64,000 nt of DNA from assembly GCA_039619475.1 (NCBI GenBank), contig CM077116.1, positions 296,650,464 to 296,714,463 on the forward strand, read 5' to 3'. The position numbers and the translations under genes were made by a program. The notes below the pieces were generated by a model that was not told the DNA's origin, made no database searches, and saw nothing but the letters and a program-made list of their open reading frames with translations. Below are positions 61,290 to 64,000 of this stretch, one piece after another (positions within the stretch are counted from its first letter, which is position 1; every line of letters starts with the position of its first letter). The DNA comes from Icerya purchasi (lineage: Eukaryota > Arthropoda > Insecta > Hemiptera > Monophlebidae).

Positions 61290-62110
61290 CTTCTTCTTCA
61301 CGCACCGACTCCGCGACGGAGGTTGGTGATCCACAAAACAATGGTGATCTTTGAGACAGCGGACCGGAACGGCTCAATTGATGAGCACCCGAACCATCGT
61401 CTTAAATTCTTCATCCAGGAGTTCTGTCTTCTTCCAATGGATCGTTTTCCTGCTATCTTCCCCTCTATCAATATTCTAAGAATTTCATATTTTTCTCCTC
61501 GCAGGATATGGCCGAGGGGTAACACAGCTTCCGTTCTTTGATAGAGCGCATAACTTCCACCTGCTTCTTCATTCTATCCAGAACTTCAAGATTAGTTATT
61601 TTCTGCGTCCATGAAATTTTTAAAATGCGGCGGTATGCGTACATTTCGAAAGCCTCTATGCGTTTTTCTAGGGACGCATTTAATGTCCAGCTTTTGCATC
61701 CGTAATATAAAACTGAGAGGACATAGCATCTCCACATTCGCATTCTCAGCTCAATGCTGAGTTCCTGTCTGATGAACAGATTGCGCATCTCTGTGAAAGT
61801 AGATGGGCTTGTCCTATTCGTGATCGAATTTCATTTTCCGTGGTTCCATTTTCCTCCAAGATGACACCTAGGTATTTTATTGAAGTGACCTGTTCAATCG
61901 TCTCTCTTTCAATGTTTATGCTGCAGCTGACGGGTTTCTTCAAAAACACCATTACTTTAGTCTTGGTAGCGTTGATTGTAAGCCCAAGTTTTTTGCTTTC
62001 TTTCACAATGTTATCCAGCATTTTCTGAAGTTCACTACGGCTATTTGCTATAAGAAGACTGTCGTCTGCGTATCTGATATTATTAACTGTTGTTCCATTT
62101 ACTTATACCG
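61290..62110 (-). mobile_element. RTE-like non-LTR RT fragment, comparatively fresh
   Basis: Minus strand from 62110: IRYADDSLLIANSRSELQKM with the catalytic YADD (about 62072), VKESKKLGLTINATKTKVMV, INIERETIEQVTSIKYLGVI, LEENGTTENEIRSRIGQAH. After a frameshift come LFIRQELSIELRMRMWRCYV and LSVLYYGCKSWTLNASLEKR then FEMYAYRRILKISWTQKITN. After another shift, LGHILRGEKYEILRILIEGK and RRQNSWMKNLRRWFGCSSIE, ending near 61298. Only a few frameshifts separate the blocks and motif spelling is near consensus, so it looks younger than the other copies. It is 5'-truncated at about 62110. Confidence 0.8.
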
Positions 62111-62149
62111 TTCGGAAACTATTTAAGCACGACCGATCAGCACAACAAG

Positions 62150-62900
62150 CAGCAGCGTTATCAAGAGTTTCGAGATCGAGCACAATCCCAAAACTATTCG
62201 TCTCACCACCGTTGCCAAAATCTAAATAAGAGCGGACTCTAAACAGTTATATGTCGCCTCCTTAATATAATCTTCGGAGTTTCTGAACGTAAAACCCAAC
62301 CTTCTATTTTCTTTGCTGATTGTATTTATTATGTGAGTATTAAACGTAGACTCTTGAAGTCCAAGATTACTCGTAAATCTACAATTTCTATTTTAGTTTT
62401 CGTAGTAATTTCTTCAATATTACAAGTAGATTTTTTAGCTGTAAATTTCCGTATAAAAGTAATATGATACTATTTTGATTTATTAAGGGGTAATCTACCT
62501 TTATAAGTGTGCTCTATTTTTTATTTCTTTGAATATTTTCGCATTACCTACCTGATCTTTCAGAATGTTGAATCGCCCAGAATTAAGTCATTAACATATA
62601 ACAAAACTAATAACGGTCCTAAAGTTAATCCTTGTGGAACACCCAATATGCAGCAGAAATGCGGAGATTTCACAGTTGAAATAGCAAAACGATGACTCCT
62701 TTCGGAAAGATAACTCCTAAATAATTGCAACAACTTAAAAACCAAATTCGTAAAGTTTACTTACGAGAATGTTACGATCCACTTTATCGAACGTTTTCTA
62801 GAAATTTTTGTATAAATTCCATCTACCTGAAAGGATTTATTCCGTGTATATTATTAAATTTATAACTATGGAAAACAACTTTTAGAAATTCACGCTGTTT
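62150..62900 (-). mobile_element. Jockey-type RT fragment
   Basis: The minus strand at 62745-62560 encodes VFKLLQLFRSYLSERSHRFA, then STVKSPHFCCILGVPQGLTL and GPLLVLLYVNDLILGDSTF. SYLSER..RV.I and GVPQG..LGPLLFLLYVNDL are RT motif B and adjoining text of Jockey-type elements. Worn RT text continues toward 62330 (SKYHINFIRKFTAKKSTCN). The YADD region is not preserved. It lies directly upstream of the RTE-like copy in the same orientation. Confidence 0.65.
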
Positions 62901-64000
62901 AAGTACCTTTGCGCCATCCTCCTCTTCGAATAGGTCTATAATAACAGTCTATTGCACACTCAAGTAGGTTTTTGTCACTGGCCAAATTCGTAACTATTTC
63001 ACCTATATGTTCTGATTTTTATTCTTCCCCATACATTCGTATCGAATTCTCCCGCGTATATTGCTACAATATATCAAAACGTGAAAATCGGACTATTTAG
63101 CTATTTCAAGTTTCAGTACCTCTAATAGTATTTCCAATTTGTTCTCCTAGAAATTTTTTTTTCTATCTTTTTAACAAGAGTAGTTATCCAAAACGGCACT
63201 GTGCAATAATTATTTAAACGGAATTAAAAGTAAATCAACGAAATATAAAACAAAACTGTGCGTTAGAATTGGCCTAAAACGGAATGCCGACTCAGCAGTT
63301 ATAACGTAAGAGCACACATTGTCAATTAGCAGCTACGAACGCAAAAACATTCGACTTCTCGACAACAATATAACTATGTCATCCTAAAGTATTGTAACGA
63401 TATCTATTTGAGACATTTATTTTGTTTTGGAAAGAATGACATTTTTTTATTATTACTTTTTTTTTTTACGGCTCGTTATGAAATGGATGTACCCAGATTC
63501 TAGTATAAAAAAGAACATTTTAAATTTTGCCATTTTACAATATACTTATATATAGGAAGCTAGAATTGAGATTACCGATTGAGATGGTAAAAAAAGAATA
63601 AATATGAGATCGTACAGAATTTCAGATACAATAATTTGGAACAAAAAAGAAAACATTCTAAGAGAATTTTAAGAGAACGTAACGTATATTATAGCAGGGT
63701 AGTAAGTAAGTGGGAATGTAAAAGACACGAAGGTTGCATTTAGAATGAGAAAAACGAAGTAAGCTACGATACAGGCGTAAGATATGGAAAATCTTAAAAA
63801 TCTATTAAAAATCAGACAAAATAGGGTTGTTGGAAGGTGAGGTTGAGTAATCTGTGTGAATTTAAAAAGGAAAAAAAACAAACATCTGCCCATATTATGA
63901 TATAGTGACATTTTCGATACGATGTTAGAGAATTAATGTCATCGGAGTCTGAAAAAAATTAACGGAGACAAATTTATTTAGACTGATTGCAGCTGTTACG
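62901..64000. other. AT-rich stretch to the window end
   Basis: No exon or element recognised. An 80-codon hydrophobic minus-strand ORF at 63669-63911 has no family match. Confidence 0.35.

Noticed and set aside
63669..63911. 80-codon hydrophobic minus-strand ORF
   Set aside because: No recognisable motif, no splice or promoter context; AT-driven Phe/Leu/Ile content explains the openness.
1..64000. CRISPR arrays, bacterial operons, rRNA genes, LTR retrotransposon pairs
   Set aside because: None seen. Gene structure with introns and the transposon types are eukaryotic, and no long direct terminal repeats were noticed.

Overview
This is a eukaryotic, AT-rich genomic window with long introns, poly-A and poly-T tracts, microsatellites and many decayed transposons. 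Its one clearly recognisable host gene is on the minus strand. Ten consecutive coding exons (5293-26944) join in frame into about 760 residues holding parts of five PDZ domains, and match the Crumbs-complex scaffold Patj of insects. The retroelement mix (I-, Jockey- and RTE-like non-LTR elements, mariners) also suggests an arthropod, most likely an insect. I cannot name the species.

Layout. 540-2590: a decayed I-type non-LTR copy. 2590-5292: AT-rich DNA that should hold the Patj 3' UTR and intergenic sequence. 5293-26944: the 3' part of Patj. One intron (8014-11575) carries a long-inverted-repeat TTAA-type DNA element (8149-10457) with a shortened mariner nested inside it (9065-9808), and next to it a second mariner with about 170-bp terminal repeats (10488-11435). 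Another intron (12590-14397) carries a candidate tRNA-derived SINE. I could not find the exon for the first half of the first PDZ or the L27 exon, so the Patj 5' end lies further right or outside the window.

29040-62900 is a transposon-dense region. It holds Jockey-type copies (29040-30180, 34980-36060, 62150-62900, all minus), I-type copies (32690-33725, 36300-37830, 38780-39760, 40220-40860, 46000-46920 plus; 42790-44330 and 48680-52060 minus) and RTE-type copies (52560-54235 and 56085-56570 plus; 61290-62110 minus). Most are 5'-truncated, frameshifted or internally deleted. Between them lie unassigned AT-rich DNA, a possible host exon (48096-48222) and a GC-richer stretch that could be a promoter or first exon (60320-61100).

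The most interesting items are two short non-coding insertions, each flanked by a target duplication and each interrupting a retrotransposon ORF. 40374-40515 (13-bp duplication) carries a hammerhead-ribozyme-like core on the minus strand. 53337-53607 (9-bp duplication) is an almost perfect 2 x 109-bp palindrome in which each arm carries a decayed hammerhead-like core with a self-complementary stem III. They look like remnants of ribozyme-bearing retroelements of the Penelope or retrozyme kind. All exon junctions and element boundaries were read by eye and none was tested by alignment or RNA data.
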